Origin: Daucus carota subsp. sativus
Taxonomy: Eukaryota; Streptophyta; Magnoliopsida; Apiales; Apiaceae
Direction of reading: 5' to 3'
NCBI RefSeq assembly: GCF_001625215.2
Contig: NC_030386.2
Span: 24,770,545 to 24,834,544, forward strand
Length of the DNA stretch: 64,000 bases
Program-made: the position numbers and the translations under genes
The notes under the pieces: model-generated
Seen by the model: only the letters and a program-made list of their open reading frames with translations
The model's database searches: none
Told to the model about the DNA's origin: nothing
Shown: piece after piece, positions 46,158 through 59,891 of the stretch
Layout of the letters: every line of letters begins with the position of its first letter
How positions within the stretch are numbered: position 1 is the first letter of the stretch

Positions 46158-46959
46158 TAAATTCATACAGAACCTAAAATGAGAAGAAAAAAAAAAAAGA
46201 GTTACACGCTGCATTAATTCAACATTTTTTGTACTATTAATATTGAAAAATATTACATTTATAGAAGTTTGATAGATTTTCATGCAAATGTGAACACCTG
46301 TTTCATGTCCTTGGGAAAACAGAGAGCATGATGCATCATGCATAGAAGATCCCGTTCGATAATTGCTTAAAAGCTCAAAGACTTGAGCCCAATCAATCTG
46401 TTTACTGAATATGTTTCTAGTGTTACTTTACGTCATAGCGGTCAGCGGAGACAAAGGCTACACAAGGTTAAGTACTAATGATATGAAATTAACTGACGAT
46501 CGGTATTGGTAAAAGAAAAAAAAAACAAAAAAAAAACTGACGATCGGTATGAAAATTTGGATTTTGTTTGAAATACGAATCTGAATTTGATTTAAAATCC
46601 ACAATATTTTTGAATATTAGTATAAATTTGATAATGTGAAATAACAACTCACATTCTACTATTTGATCAACGTCCTCTAAATAAATTGTTATTTTTCATG
46701 ATGTTTTATATTTTCTTCGTTATGGTGGGCTAAAGTTCAGTCCAAAAACGAGAAAAATATAAGAAAAAATTGATATTTTAAGGTATAATTTGATAAAATT
46801 TCTGAATTCTAATAATATCTGATGTTAATACACACACACTACATAATTTAATTGAATATAACTAGCAAAAATAAACAAGAAATTTATATACTTTACTAAT
46901 ATTTTATTTATTTAAATATATGATATTTTATTTATTTAAATATATAATTTTTCATAATA
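46158..46959. other. Intergenic, no gene
   Basis: AT-rich. ACTGACGATCGGTAT occurs twice near 46493 and 46538, around an A-rich tract, a small local duplication. Confidence 0.45.
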
Positions 46960-48275
46960 TCTATACTATACTATTAAAGCCGAAACACTAAAAGTTTGGT
47001 CGGTCGGTACGCGGGCTTTTATAAATTAGCGGGCTTTAAACAAAATTATTGGGCTTCAAACAAAATATAAACAAATCAAAACATAAAACAAATATAAAAC
47101 CTATTTAACTATACCAAAATCAAAGTCAAACCTTAAAAAATACTATATTATTAAAACCGAAACATAAAAAATTTGATAGGTCGGTACACGGGTTTTTATA
47201 CGAACTTTTATAATTAGCGCCTCAAACAAAATTAGTGGGTTTCAAACAAACAAATCAAAACATAAAACAAATATAAGATCAAAACATAAAACAAATATAA
47301 GACCTATTTGCCTATATCAAAAATTAAAGTTAAACTTAAAAAAATATATACACATCTGTACTATATATTAAAGCCGAAACATTGAAAGTTTGATCAGTCG
47401 GTACTTGGGCTAAAATACGGGCCTATCTATATACCAATTATTCTTTCTAATTAAAATATGTTATCTTTTTTTATATTTTCTAACTAAAAAAACTCCATCA
47501 TTTAAAATAATATCGAGAAACATAGTAATTACCTTTTGAATTAAAACACATTATCATTTTTATATTTTCCAATTAAAAAACAGATCTTCTACGATTAACA
47601 CGAGCTACATATATAAAAATATAATACTATTATATATAATTATTAATGAATAACCTGTGATATTTTTCAACTAAAATATATTAACATTGTTTTTAAATAC
47701 ACTAATGGACTCACTTTAAAAATAATATTATAAATCTATAATATACTATTATACTGTTAAATTCGAAATATGAAAAGTTCAATTAGTCAGTAGGTCAATC
47801 GAGTTTGGTGAGCCGGTTGGTATTCGACCCATGAATATCTTTATTCATAACATGTTGTAATATATTTTTTATTATCTATTAAACCAAAACATTTAGGTAG
47901 CATGATAGTATGTTGGGTTAGTATTTGGTTTTACACGTCTTTTTTAACTTAATATGTTCCATACTATATTATTAATTATCAATAACGAAATATTAAAAGA
48001 TTGATTGGTTGATTTATATTTGATTTTATAGATCTTCTTAAATTATAACATGAAAAAAAATGTATTTCAACATTCTCAGTAAAATATATATGTTCGACCT
48101 AATTTTTAATTAGTCATTTGACGAAATTAACAATTAAGAATTTATATAAAAAAATTATTTAATCATAGTATTCTATCATAATTTTATTCTCACAATGATA
48201 TTAGTTTAAGTTAAAATATATACGATAAAATAACAACTATTATAACCGCCCGTGCATTGCACGGTTATAAGCTAG
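46960..48275 (+). mobile_element. Non-autonomous Helitron, 1316 bp, with repeated 5' ends
   Basis: 5' end TCTATACTATACTATTAAAG (first bases TC, preceded by A). 3' end: a hairpin CCGCCCGTGCATTGCACGG, then TTATAAG and CTAG at 48272-48275, followed by T. This fits A-T insertion without target duplication. There is no coding capacity. 5'-end-like sequences recur inside at about 47141, 47355 (TCTGTACTATATATTAAAGC) and 47735 (TCTATAATATACTATTATAC). Each is followed by a CCGAAACA / GAAAGTTTG / GTCGGTA-type block. Confidence 0.82.
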
Positions 48276-49885
48276 TATGTATATATAATGGAACGGAAGA
48301 AATAATATAAAATTTTGTGATTTAAGCATTTTATGTACAGTATAAATTCAATTGGGTCTTTATTAACAGGGCCGGCCCTTAACACACGTTTGAAACTGAC
48401 GAGAGGGAACTCATACGTGTCGAAGGTGGAGACAATTTAGGTCCAATCATATTGACTGTGCTGGACTTCTCGTATATCCAATCCGACTATACACAATTTG
48501 GGCCTTAGTATGCACGGTACATGTTATGCGTACGGTGGAGACACCGGATTTCTTCCCGACTTAAAATGCTAAACAGGAGTTAATATTTTTTGCTCTTAAA
48601 TCAAATTTTTGTTTTGATTTTCGGTTTTCTATGATTCAGATCCAATTTAAAATGAAAATAAAATAAAATGTAAATACGATATCATCTATGATGATTCAAC
48701 ATCATACCACCGTCATAGTTAGGGTCGCAAATAAATTAGGTCGATTTTATTTTTTATTTATGAAATTTGAACCTTAACTAATCGAGCTTGGTACTTAAAT
48801 TTGTCGAACACTTTTTATTGCTCAACTTCGAATTTGTTAAGACCTAGATGACTCTTCGCGAGTAATTCAAGTTTGAGTAGTTTGTGAAAACCTAATTTTT
48901 TTAAATAACTTCAATGAATATTTAAAAAGTTTTCGTGTTTCGACAGAGCATAATTTCTTCTTAACAAGCAAGTCTGGCGCGTGCACCTTATATTTCTACA
49001 ATTTTAGCTGCAGATTGATTCTTTGCATTATTCATTTGGAATTGACGATTTTCGTTTACAATTCAAGTAAACGAGAAGTAGTCCTGGGTATGCAAAATCA
49101 AAATGAAAAACGCATGTTTGGTTGTTGTTACATGATAAAGATACAACTACTTACTCTACAATAATACAAGCACCTTTGTTTCACTCATCTCTCTCCTCTT
49201 TCCTTTGCTTACATGATCGGCAAGCTCAAACTACATAATCTCTCTCTCTCTCTCTCTCACATGCAAGAATGACTTGTTAATATGTGTGCATACTAAAAAT
49301 GGAAAGTATATTATTTTTAGACAATACGGTGTCTTCCGTGTACACATGATTCTTGTCTCTTGAGTGTTGAACATCGGCGAAGAAAGAGATCTTTGGAACT
49401 TAACACATCATCAAAGTAAAGAATACTTTTATCACCCTTCTTTCTTAAGTTTTTCTTAAAGCTTTTCTTGTTATCTCAATTTCATAATATCCTACTTGCA
49501 CTTTTCAGTTTTCACTGCTTATTTTGTCTTGGACTTTGTGTAGTGTCTCAAAATTATTAATTTTTGGAATTTCCCATTTGTGGAAATCTCAGTTTAGCTG
49601 ACTAAGATTCAGTGATCAGTCAATAGTGAACTCTCTAGGAAGTTTCCTTTGATTAATTAGGGAATAAATTTAAGGAATTGAATGTTTGTTTGTTTGTTCA
49701 ACTTTTTGTTGTGTTTAACTTTTTCATTGTGTATATAATATGGGCTTACTTCATTCATAGGGAATGTCATGATTGTTTGAGTTGTATTGGATGATTCTTT
49801 TGTATTATAAGTGGAATTTGGAAATGGCCAAGTTGAATATTTGAGGGGGAGGGGGAGGTTGAAATTTGTGTATATTGTAAAAGAA
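48276..49885. other. Intergenic and promoter/leader region of the P4-ATPase
   Basis: A (CT)n microsatellite at about 49235-49258 probably lies in the promoter or 5' leader. The leader may contain an intron, as in related genes, but I could not place it. No other gene. Confidence 0.5.
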
Positions 49886-52800
49886 ATGTCTTCTGCTAGG
49901 ATGAGGGGGATACACTTTAGCAAACTGTATTCGTTTTCGTGTTTCCGGACGCTGTTTAAGGATGAACATAGTCGTCTTGGGGAGAAAGGGTATTCTAGGA
50001 TTATATACTGTAATGATCCTGATAATCCAGAAGCAGCGCAGCTAAGGAATAGGCGGAATTATGTTTACACAACAAAATACACGGTTGTTAATTTTATCCC
50101 TAAGTCTCTGTTTGAGCAGTTTCGAAGGGTTGCCAATATTTACTTTCTTGTTATAGCTTGTGTTTCGTTTAGTGAGTTGGCTCCGTACACTGCTTATAGT
50201 GTTCTTGGACCCTTGATATTGGTTATTGGAGCTACTATGGCAAAGGAAGCGGTGGAAGACTGGAGGCGGAGAAAACAGGTAACAATTGGTGATCAGTTAC
50301 TTTTAATTCAGCCGAAATGTTAATTTTTGCTATTTAGTTGGATTAGTATAAGATAGTCTGTTCTGTTGATGCTTTCTTTTATGAATCCACTCAGTAGTCT
50401 ATTTAAAAATTTCGATATCATTTTTTTGGATAGGTAGAATCAATACATTAATTTTATATTCTGTTGTAACAAAATGGTGTGAAATGCTCTTTCTGTTTGG
50501 TCATTAAAAGATTTTGGGACATTGAAGTTATATGTCAAGATCCTGTACTGAAAGCAACTTAGTGAGCATTTTGAGTTAGACAGTGCTATCTATTTCTAAT
50601 TGTCTGGCACCGGTGGGATGGGGCTATCGGGTGTGTGAGAAGTTATTTGTGTTTGGTGGGCAACTATAGTGCTTTCTGAAAACGTAGTCATGTGCTTACT
50701 TTGCTTATGACTTAGTTATTAGGAAAGGTGTTAATTTTTATAGATTCTAGATGATGGTCGAGAAAGAAGGTTTCAAGAACTTGTAAGGAGGTTTGTAACA
50801 ACTGTGATCGTTGCATTACTACTTGTAATAAGAGAACTTTAGAGTTATAGTGAAGCTTTTTGGACACTATAAGATGAACTATTCTATTCATGATTTCAAG
50901 TTGCCAACAGTTGTATAGGGAGAGTGATGTTTGAATTGATCACAAGAGACTTGAGTATTTTTTTACATAGAAGGAGCTTAATATCATGCGTTGGCTGGAA
51001 CTTATCAAAATATTATGATGTAGAAAGTTGAACCATTCAGGTAAGGCAAATGTTGTGGCAGACGCTCCCAGTAGAAAAATCTTGGTAATTGTTGCTACTC
51101 TTTATGCGGTTGTATCTCATGTCAGTTTTGAGCGTATTGGTGTATAATATTTTGGAAAATTTTATGTGGGCATTTCAAGTTTCGAAGGTTTTTCGAATTT
51201 CTAGTCAGTTTTGACAGATTTTTATTATCGAGGTCGTACTCAAGTGAACGTCAACATCTTGCAAGACACAGACTTAGGTGGCACTAAAGCATTTTTTAAG
51301 GGACGTTATACCTTTTGGTGATGCTAATGGCTAAGTGTTAATTTTATCTCAATTAATAAGTTTTTACTTGAGTTTATCATGATGCTTATCTGTACATAGC
51401 AGTATGTATCAAACAAGGGTCCAAAATTGTAAAAGAGGCTAAGCCATATTTGTTAATTCTTAGTATCACACATATACACTAATAGTGTTACAGATGCAAC
51501 AGAGCTAGTTTAAGTTCTTTCTTTATCAAGCTTATGTCTAATATCAGTCACCAGCATAGATGTTGCCATGCATTACGAGTTTGCAACGTACAACACATTC
51601 TGAAGTTTACACATCAGTCTGATTAGTGATGATGAATTTATTTTCTTTATATATGGTGTTACTGCCATCACTTCTTATTCTATTTTAGTGAATTTCTATA
51701 TTAAATTTAGTGGAGCCTTGTTACATATCTATGTGTTAATGTTTGCATTTGTAAATTCCAGGATATAGAGGCAAATAATAGAAAGATCGAAGTCTATGGC
51801 AAGAGTGGCACCTTCGTTGAAAGATGGAAAAACCTAAGAGCTGGCGATTTGGTAAAGGTTTACAAAGACGATTACTTTCCTGCTGATCTGCTTCTGCTTT
51901 CATCAAATTATGATGATGGAATTTGTTATGTCGAGACCATGAACCTTGATGGAGAGACTAATCTAAAGTTGAAACATGCCCTCAACCTTACAGCTTCACT
52001 ACGAGATGATGATTCATTCAAGCATTTTAAGGCAGTGATCAAGTGTGAGGACCCAAACGAAGATCTTTATTCCTTTGTAGGAACTTTGTCCTATCATGGT
52101 CAGCAGAGTCCACTTTCTTTGCAGCAAATGCTATTAAGAGATTCTAAACTTAGAAATACAGAGTATGTCTATGGTGTAGTTGTTTTTACAGGGCATGACA
52201 CAAAAGTTATGCAAAATGCTACAGATCCTCCTTCTAAGAGAAGCAAGATTGAGAGGCGAATGGATAAAATAATCTACATCCTCTTTGGTGTTTTAATCTT
52301 GATATCTTCAGTTGGATCTGTATTCTTTTGGCTATCGACTAGGAATGACATTCGCAATGGAGAACTTGATAGGTGGTATCTTCGACCTGATGACACAACC
52401 GTACTTTTTGACCCTAAAAGAGCTCTACTGGCTGCATTTCTCCATTTCTTGACAGCTCTCATGCTGTATGGGTATTTGATACCAATTTCATTGTATGTAT
52501 CGATTGAGCTTGTCAAGGTTCTACAAAGTATATTCATTAACAAAGATCAAGAGATGTATTATGAAGAAACAGATAAGCCAGCACATGCACGCACATCTAA
52601 TTTGAACGAGGAACTTGGTCAGATTGACACTATTCTTTCTGATAAAACGGGTACTTTGACTTGCAACTCTATGGAATTTGTCAAATGTTCAATTGCAGGT
52701 GTTAGTTATGGTCGTGGTATGACAGAAGTGGAAAGGGCTCGTGCCATGAGAAAAATATATGAGCATCCTGAAGTTGGTGACAGTTTAACTAACTTGCTAA

Positions 52801-55800
52801 AAACAAGTGATGCTGAAGTTGGCTCATCAAAGTCAATCAAGGGTTTCAACCTAAGTGATGAACGGATTATGGATGGGAAATGGGTCAGAGAACCTAACCG
52901 AGATATAATAGAGAATTTCTTGAGAGTATTGGCACTCTGCCATACTGCAATACCTGATGTGAATAAAGAATCAGGTAAAATATCGTATGAAGCGGAATCA
53001 CCAGATGAAGCTGCCTTTGTCATAACTGCTCGAGAGCTTGGTTTTGAGTTTTACGAAAGGACTCAGACAAGATTATTTTTGCATGAGTTAGATCCCTTGA
53101 ACAGGAGAATGGTTAACAGGTATGTAATGTCTTGCATCTCTTTACCATTCCTAATGGAAAAGGGTATTTCTTCTGTCAATTGCTGTCATAAGTCATTATA
53201 TGACTTGTGCTGCATATAATATTATAATTAGTGGAACTATATGGCACCAGTTTCTAAATAATACCTTCTTTCATCCGAGGCCTGAGTTGCTTCAGCATTC
53301 AGCATTCTGTGAAATTTTTTAGTTTGCCGGCATCATGCTTTGCCAAGAAATAACATGGTCATATATTACGTGTTAAATGCACATTAATCACAAATATACT
53401 TCTGTATTAACCCTGCAGAAGCTTAATTATTGTAGCTTTCAGATGCTGGCTGATTTCAATGCTATTTTGGAAAGATGTTACGCAGTTACATTTACAAATG
53501 TTTGGAAAAGCTGTTGTACATTTGCTATTCGAATTATTATTGGGCTTACAGATTCCAATTTCCTGACAAGGCTGCTGGAAATTTCTTCCTACTATTTAGA
53601 TCATACAACTATACATTCTTTATCATGAATCTTGATTTCATCTGGATATTCTTTATGTTGCAAATACCATGCAAATGCTTAATATATCTTGAAGAGTTAT
53701 AGTGCATGATTTTCTATTAACTAAGAAGATACTTGTGACTGAGTCAAAAAAAAAAAGAAGAAGATACTTTTGACACTTATATATTTAGGAGCTGCAGAGT
53801 AAAAGTCAGTTACCTTCATATGCATGATAGCAGGCAACATATTCACTTTACTAGTATACATATATATCGACTTCTGAAATATCTAATATCAATGTTTAGA
53901 TATCTAATGAGCATTTTGTTACCATCATGCAGGTCATATGAGCTTCTTCATGTCTTAGAGTTCAGCAGCGCTCGTAAGAGAATGTCTGTTATTGTGAAGA
54001 CTGAAGATAATAAATTGATGCTCCTTAGCAAGGGTGCTGACAGGTTTGACTTCCACTGGACTGACAAACTTATGGAATCAGTACTAGTCTAATCCATCAG
54101 CAACTTACACATAATAACATAAATTTTTACATATTTAATATCCAGCATAATTTTTGGAAGACTCTCGGATGAAGGGCGTGGCTTTGAAGCTGAGACAAAG
54201 GAGCATATCAGTCAATATTCTGAGGCAGGTTTACGTACTTTGGTGGTTGCATATCGCGAGCTTGGTGAAAAAGAGTATAAATTGTGGGCACATGAATTCT
54301 TCAATGCCAAAACATCTCTAGCTGCAGACCGAGATGAAGTGTTGGATGCAACTGCTGATAAAATTGAAAGAAATTTAATCCTTCTAGGTGCAACAGCTGT
54401 TGAGGACAAATTGCAAAAGGGGGTAGGAAGTTAACTTGTCTCTTAATTGTTTTAAGTATGTTTGGGGTGTGAAGAATGAGCAGTTTGAACTTTATTACAT
54501 GTTAATGAAAACAAGTGGACATATTATGTGCCACTAGGCTTCTCATATAAAACTGTGAAATCTGAATAATTTGTTAATTTTTTTGTTGTCCATTCATAAT
54601 CATAAGGTTCCTGAGTGTATTGACAAGCTTGCTAAGGCTGGAATCAAGATATGGATCTTAACTGGGGATAAGATGGAGACTGCAATCAATATTGGGTATA
54701 GTGGCAAATTTATTTTAAACTCAAATTAATATAGTTAATGTAATATAGTTGCACTTTGATTACATATACAATCCGTATAGGTATGCTTGTGGCTTACTGA
54801 GACAGGGAATGGAGCGGATTGTAATTTCGTTGGACAATCCTCATATCGATGCCGTGGAGAAACAGGGGGACAAGGAAATGCTGGCAAAGGTACTAGATCC
54901 ATGATTAATTACATTCCAGCGACTCCTCTATTATTTAGCTAAATGAAAAGAAATATGTAGGCTTCCGGTGAAAGTATTGCAAGGCAAATACAAGACGGTC
55001 GTTCGCAGCTTAGGTCCTTTAAGGAGAGTCCCATTGATTTCGGTTTGATAATTGATGGCAAGTCCTTAAATTTTGCCCTGAGCGACGGTTTAGAGCATTC
55101 ATTTTTGGGGCTTGCACTTAGTTGTGTCTCTGTAATCTGCTGTCGCTCTTCACCTAAACAAAAAGCTCTTGTAAGTGTTATTATCAGGTCTATCTATGAC
55201 TTTTTATATTGTCTATACTGTCAGTATTATTTTTTTGAAAATATTATAACCTGAAAGAAATATTGAAGATAAGCAGGTTACGAGATTGGTTAAAGTTGGA
55301 ACAGGAAGCACAACACTAGCCATTGGTGATGGGGCAAATGATGTTGGCATGCTTCAAGAGGCTGACATAGGTGTTGGTATTACTGGTGTTGAGGGTATGC
55401 AGGTCTCTGTATCAAGTGCTCTAATCTCTCTGATTTATTTCATTTTCCCTGTTCTCTTCTTAACATTCTTCCCGCTTTACACTTCCATCTTGTATGCTTG
55501 TGTCTGATGTTGAATGACATATCTTCATATTCTGTGGGGGTGGCCTATAGGATTATTTGGTAGCCCTGTGCACTTTGTACCACATCGTTGTATACATTAT
55601 ATTCTCTATTAAACAATACTGAATAGATTATTATAACATCAAGGATGTGGCCGTAAATAATCCTATGCTTGAGAATTATTTGTGGCCTTGTGCAATCTCG
55701 AGACCTCTGCAAACTCGAGGCCCCAACAGGATCATATATTATTGAACAAAAAGTAAGACAATTCTCTTTGGTTGTGAAAGTTATGAAATAGCACGCTAGA

Positions 55801-58255
55801 GAAAAATTCTTGCATTATAGTTGAATTGGTCTTCTTAAATATAAGTAATAAAGTTTTTCAGCATAATTTTTGCAATCTATTGTAGAGTATATTTTTTGAA
55901 TGTTTATGCACATTTAGTTAAGAATTGCCTAGATTTGGAAGCCTAAGAATCAGTGGGATAATATTAATTGCTGAATAATGCAGGCTGCAATGTCTAGCGA
56001 TTTTGCAATAGCTCAGTTTTGTTACCTTGAACGATTGTTGCTGGTACATGGTCATTGGTGCTACAGGAGGATTGCAATGATGGTATGTTACCACAATATG
56101 TCATTCTAATAATATAATGCAGGTTACAGTACTTTCATTCCCATGGAAATTCATTGATGAGTAGTAGAATACTATTCCCATTTATAAAGTATTAGAAATT
56201 AACTTAGGGAAAGTATTGTATTAAAAGAAGAACAAAAGAGATTGAAAAGATTTTATCTATATGCGAGATGGAGGAAAAGTGAAAAATCTTTCCATTATCG
56301 ACAGTTCTGTATAATAAACATATTTCTGTTGTATAAATCTGGCAAATTATGGTGACACAAAAAAATGTTAATCACCAGTGCATGGTCTCTCTGGTTTTTT
56401 GATGCAGATATGCTACTTCTTTTACAAGAACATAGCATTTGGTTTAACGTTTTTGTGGTTCGAGGCCTATGCTTCTTTCTCTGGACAAGCTGCGTATAAT
56501 GATTGGTATATGGCATTCTATAATGTGTTCTTCACTTCACTTCCAGTGATTGCTCTTGGCGTTTTTGATCAGGACGTTTCTGCACGACTTTCCCTAAAGG
56601 TTAACTCTTTTTGTATCTTTTTGAAGGCTTTTCAGTTGCATTTATAGAAATTGGGAAGAAAGAAAAGAATTGGTAAACCGTTGACTTCAAACTTGGTAGC
56701 ATATTAGAGCAACTCTAGTGGGGCTGCCAAATATGATGCCAAAGTGCCATTTGGCGTGACTTTCTTGTTGGCTCTCCCATTGGAGTGGTCGGAGTGTCCA
56801 TGAAAGTTGCCAACTTTTGGCACCCTCCCAAAATAAAAAACACCTACATCCACATCAAAGGCATATTCCTTCATATATCATAGTTATACTTGTAGGATCG
56901 TATATTCGTATTGGCAACTTTGATGGCCAGCCATTGGAGCAAGAGAAAAGTGCCACAAGTAGTACAATTGAAGAGAGAAAAAAAATTAAATATAACTTCT
57001 AATATTTTTGATGATTTGATAATATTGGGCAACTTTGGTTGGCTTTGATAATATGGCAACTTTGGTTGGCACCCGAGATGCTCTTATAGCAAATTTTAGT
57101 CATAGGTCTGTAGATGATCAGCTTCACATAATATGAGCAATAATTTAGATTTCTTAGTCTGATATCATCCAGAACCTTGTAAATTGCACCTTTAAAGGCC
57201 TACAGTCTACAAGTATTCACTTACCGTGGCAAAATAATGTGCCTACTTTGATTTTCATCTTTATCAAACTAATTATTTTCCCAGACACATTGATGTAATA
57301 ACTTAAAAGACAGGAAGTTATGATAAGGTTTTAATTTTTCATCATGTACAGCTTTACACCTCTCTAAGTATAAAAATTGTATTTAATGAAGCAGAGAAGA
57401 AGAACATTAATTATGGTATATACTACCTTCACCTATCATCTACTCTAAATTCACTAAACTTGAGACAGATACTTAGAAAGATACCTTCAATAGAGTGAGA
57501 TGTTATGAATTGCTTGAGGCCTCAGTGCTGCTGATCTTAAGCATTCTGTTATATTCAGCATGTGTTACAGTAATTTGTTTATTTCCGGATATGTAGCTGT
57601 TTATCAGACTTGCATGTTCAAGATCATGAGGTATCTATAATGTCGGCTTTGGCCTTTCATATTCATTTTGCAGTATCCTCTTCTATATCAAGAGGGAGTC
57701 CAAAACACCCTCTTCAGTTGGTCTCGCATACTCGGATGGATGTTTAACGGGTTCATCAGTTCAGTGATAATATTCTACTTCACCACCAACTCCATCACAC
57801 TCCAAGCTTTTCGCAGCGATGGCCATGTTCTCGACTATGAAATCCTTGGGGTCACAATGTATACCTGTGTCGTATGGGTTGTGAACTGCCAAATGGCGAT
57901 CTCCATAAACTACTTCACTTGGATTCAGCACTTTTTCATTTGGGGCAGCATTGCTTTTTGGTATCTCTTCATAATCATATATGGTTATCTGCCACCCACA
58001 ATTTCAACAACAGCATACAAAGTCCTCGTAGAGGCCTGTGCACCGAGCCCTTTCTTCTGGCTAGTCACCCTTCTTGTTGTGGTTTCAGCCCTGGTTCCCT
58101 ATTTCACATACAGAGCTTTTCAGACACGGTTCCATCCAATGTACCATGACATAATTCAGATAAGCCGATCAGAAGGCCGGGAGAAAATGAGTCCTGCAGA
58201 GTTAACTGAACAAGGCAAGGATGGGTCAATATCTATAACACATATAGAGGATTGA
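49886..58255 (+). CDS. P4-type ATPase, phospholipid flippase of the ALA8-12 group
   Basis: Eleven exons join in frame: 49886-50278, 51762-53119, 53933-54043, 54146-54422, 54607-54695, 54781-54889, 54961-55170, 55277-55402, 55984-56082, 56408-56599 and 57674-58255. They give 1181 residues, normal for the family. Landmarks: FVPKSLF-type [19 protein letters not shown] near the first membrane helix, the actuator motif DGET at 194, PISL in helix 4 near 372, and phosphorylation motif DKTGTLT with D425. TGDK lies at 732-735 and GDGAND at 866-871. About ten membrane helices are expected. With an ALIS (Cdc50-like) subunit such proteins move phospholipids to the cytosolic leaflet at plasma or endomembranes. 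Similarity from memory is highest to Arabidopsis ALA10 and relatives. An in-frame ATG at 49811 exists; 49886 fits the family N terminus ([11 protein letters not shown]). Confidence 0.95.
50877..51080 (+). pseudogene. Ty3/Gypsy polyprotein fragment (RT end/RNase H) in ATPase intron 1
   Basis: Broken frames read NYSIHDFKL, then a piece like [27 protein letters not shown] and finally [13 protein letters not shown]. This is the run NYPxHDLEL...DHKSLKYxFTQKxLN...RRWLELLxDYD...[13 protein letters not shown] known from plant Gypsy elements. Frameshifts and stops show it is long dead. LTRs were not found. Confidence 0.8.
56707..57083. mobile_element. Tourist-like MITE in ATPase intron 10, 377 bp
   Basis: Ends GAGCAACTCTAGTGGGG and CCCGAGATGCTC are inverted repeats with mismatches, flanked by TTA on both sides (56704-56706, 57084-57086). 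The interior repeats TTGGCA / TGCCAA blocks. It lies between exons 10 and 11 without touching splice sites. Confidence 0.78.
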
Positions 58256-59649
58256 ATAAAAGCTTGTCATGAAGATGTGGATAGAGATTTACTTCGCTTT
58301 CTAGTGATCCGATCCCTAACTAATCTAACATTAGAAGCCAAAGGCCAGAGGTTTTTTCTTGTGTGTTTCTTTCCTTGCAGAGACTGAGGTTTGTGTAGAG
58401 TGTAGTAATGTAGTATGCCTGAGTGTTGTTTATATGTGATTGTACATCAAGCCAAGTTATAGTGCATGTTTATCTTATATTAACTATTTACAGTGGCAGA
58501 AAGTGTGAGTATGCAGTGTGTTAATATTTGCTGCTGGTTCAGTTGTGTAAACTTGGGTGATACATCAGAAGCAGTTTTTAGTTAAATTTGTGTTGATTCA
58601 AGTTATAATATTTTTCCATTTCTGCTTAAATCGATTTTGATGAATCAAATTGTTTGATACATTTTACCGACTGAAGTATTGATGTTTTTGTTTCCTCTCC
58701 GCATCGCATTTCTCCTGCCTTGGAGCGGATTGGATTTGGGAAATGATATATCCAGATCTAACTTTTTAATTTCTAGAGCAATTTGCAGGAATTTGTATTG
58801 AAAGTGTATGACTTGTGCAGATGATCAGAGAACATTGAATTTGTTCAGGAACTAAAAAAGTTGTTCTCGAAATAACATTTTCCATTGGATTTGCATAAAT
58901 TCTTATTCAAATTTATTTGATTTTATCAAATTGTAACAATTTTTTTTCTTCATTTAGTTAAATTCGTATAGTCTGGCAGATAAAAATATTTTATATAACT
59001 TAAATATGAAATTGAGTTTAGAATAATATTTAACGGTAAGGATAATAGTTGGTTTTAGTACAACTCAATTTAAAGATCATAAAAATTTCTTTGTATTTAA
59101 TGAATGGATTGAAATTCAGATTTAACTTGATAATTTATTTGTAAGTTTATTAAATAAACGTGTAGAAAGTCATAATTGATTTTAATATTTATTAACAAGT
59201 GGACTAAATTTCATGACACAATTATAAACTAGACGCAATTGATGAAAATGTTACTCCTCCATAATTAGTTTATCAAGATTTAAGGACCGCACAACAAATT
59301 ATGAAAGTGAAGTGCTACCTATAAGTCTTTGTGCAAAGTCATGAACTCATTTGTCAAAAAGTCTTGAATATCTCTTTCCGTCATCGTCATTAGTCGTTGC
59401 TGCTTTAAGGTTCTGCTGCCATTTTTACGGGGAATCTCCCTTTCTTTTTTAGGGAAATCTTAGGTATTTTGTCCTCCCTGCGAGTTAAAAGCAACTCACT
59501 TTTGTCCTCACTCCTTGCCTTTGTTTCACGGTTTCTTTTTATGATCGGTTTCAAGATTTTATTTTGAACATCGAAAATAAGAAGGGAAAAAAATGATTGT
59601 CAGGATTATTTTATAAAGAAGATAAAAGAATTGGAAAGAGATTTTATTG
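58256..59649. other. 3' flank of the ATPase gene and intergenic DNA
   Basis: The first few hundred bases are the likely 3' untranslated region. No other gene recognised. Confidence 0.5.
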
Positions 59650-59891
59650 GGGTCGTTTGAGTGAGTTTAAAATAAGTGCTTATTGCTTAAAATAAATAAG
59701 TGGAGTAGAAGTTAGAAGCAAGATAAGACTTATAAGTGATTAAAGTGTTTGGGAAATAAGCAGAAGTCCTGAAACAAAACTAGCATTCCTAGCTTTTTAT
59801 AGGTGCTTCTTGACTTATTACGCAAATGAATAAGTGCTTCTAACTTATAATTCCGGAAGTTGGACTTATAAGTGTTCACCAAACACTCACA
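59650..59891. mobile_element. hAT-like MITE, inverted copy, about 242 bp
   Basis: The reverse complement of the family at 27969-28213 and 43880-44122. It shares TAGCATTCCTAGCTTTTTATA and TAAGTGATTAAAGTGTTTGG. Target duplication not resolved. Confidence 0.65.

Noticed and set aside
48366-48378. CAGGGCCGGCCCTTAAC, resembling a hAT terminus
   Set aside because: No matching inverted end or target duplication within reach.
49235-49258. (CT)n tract as a regulatory GAGA element
   Set aside because: A simple microsatellite explains it; no evidence of function in the sequence.
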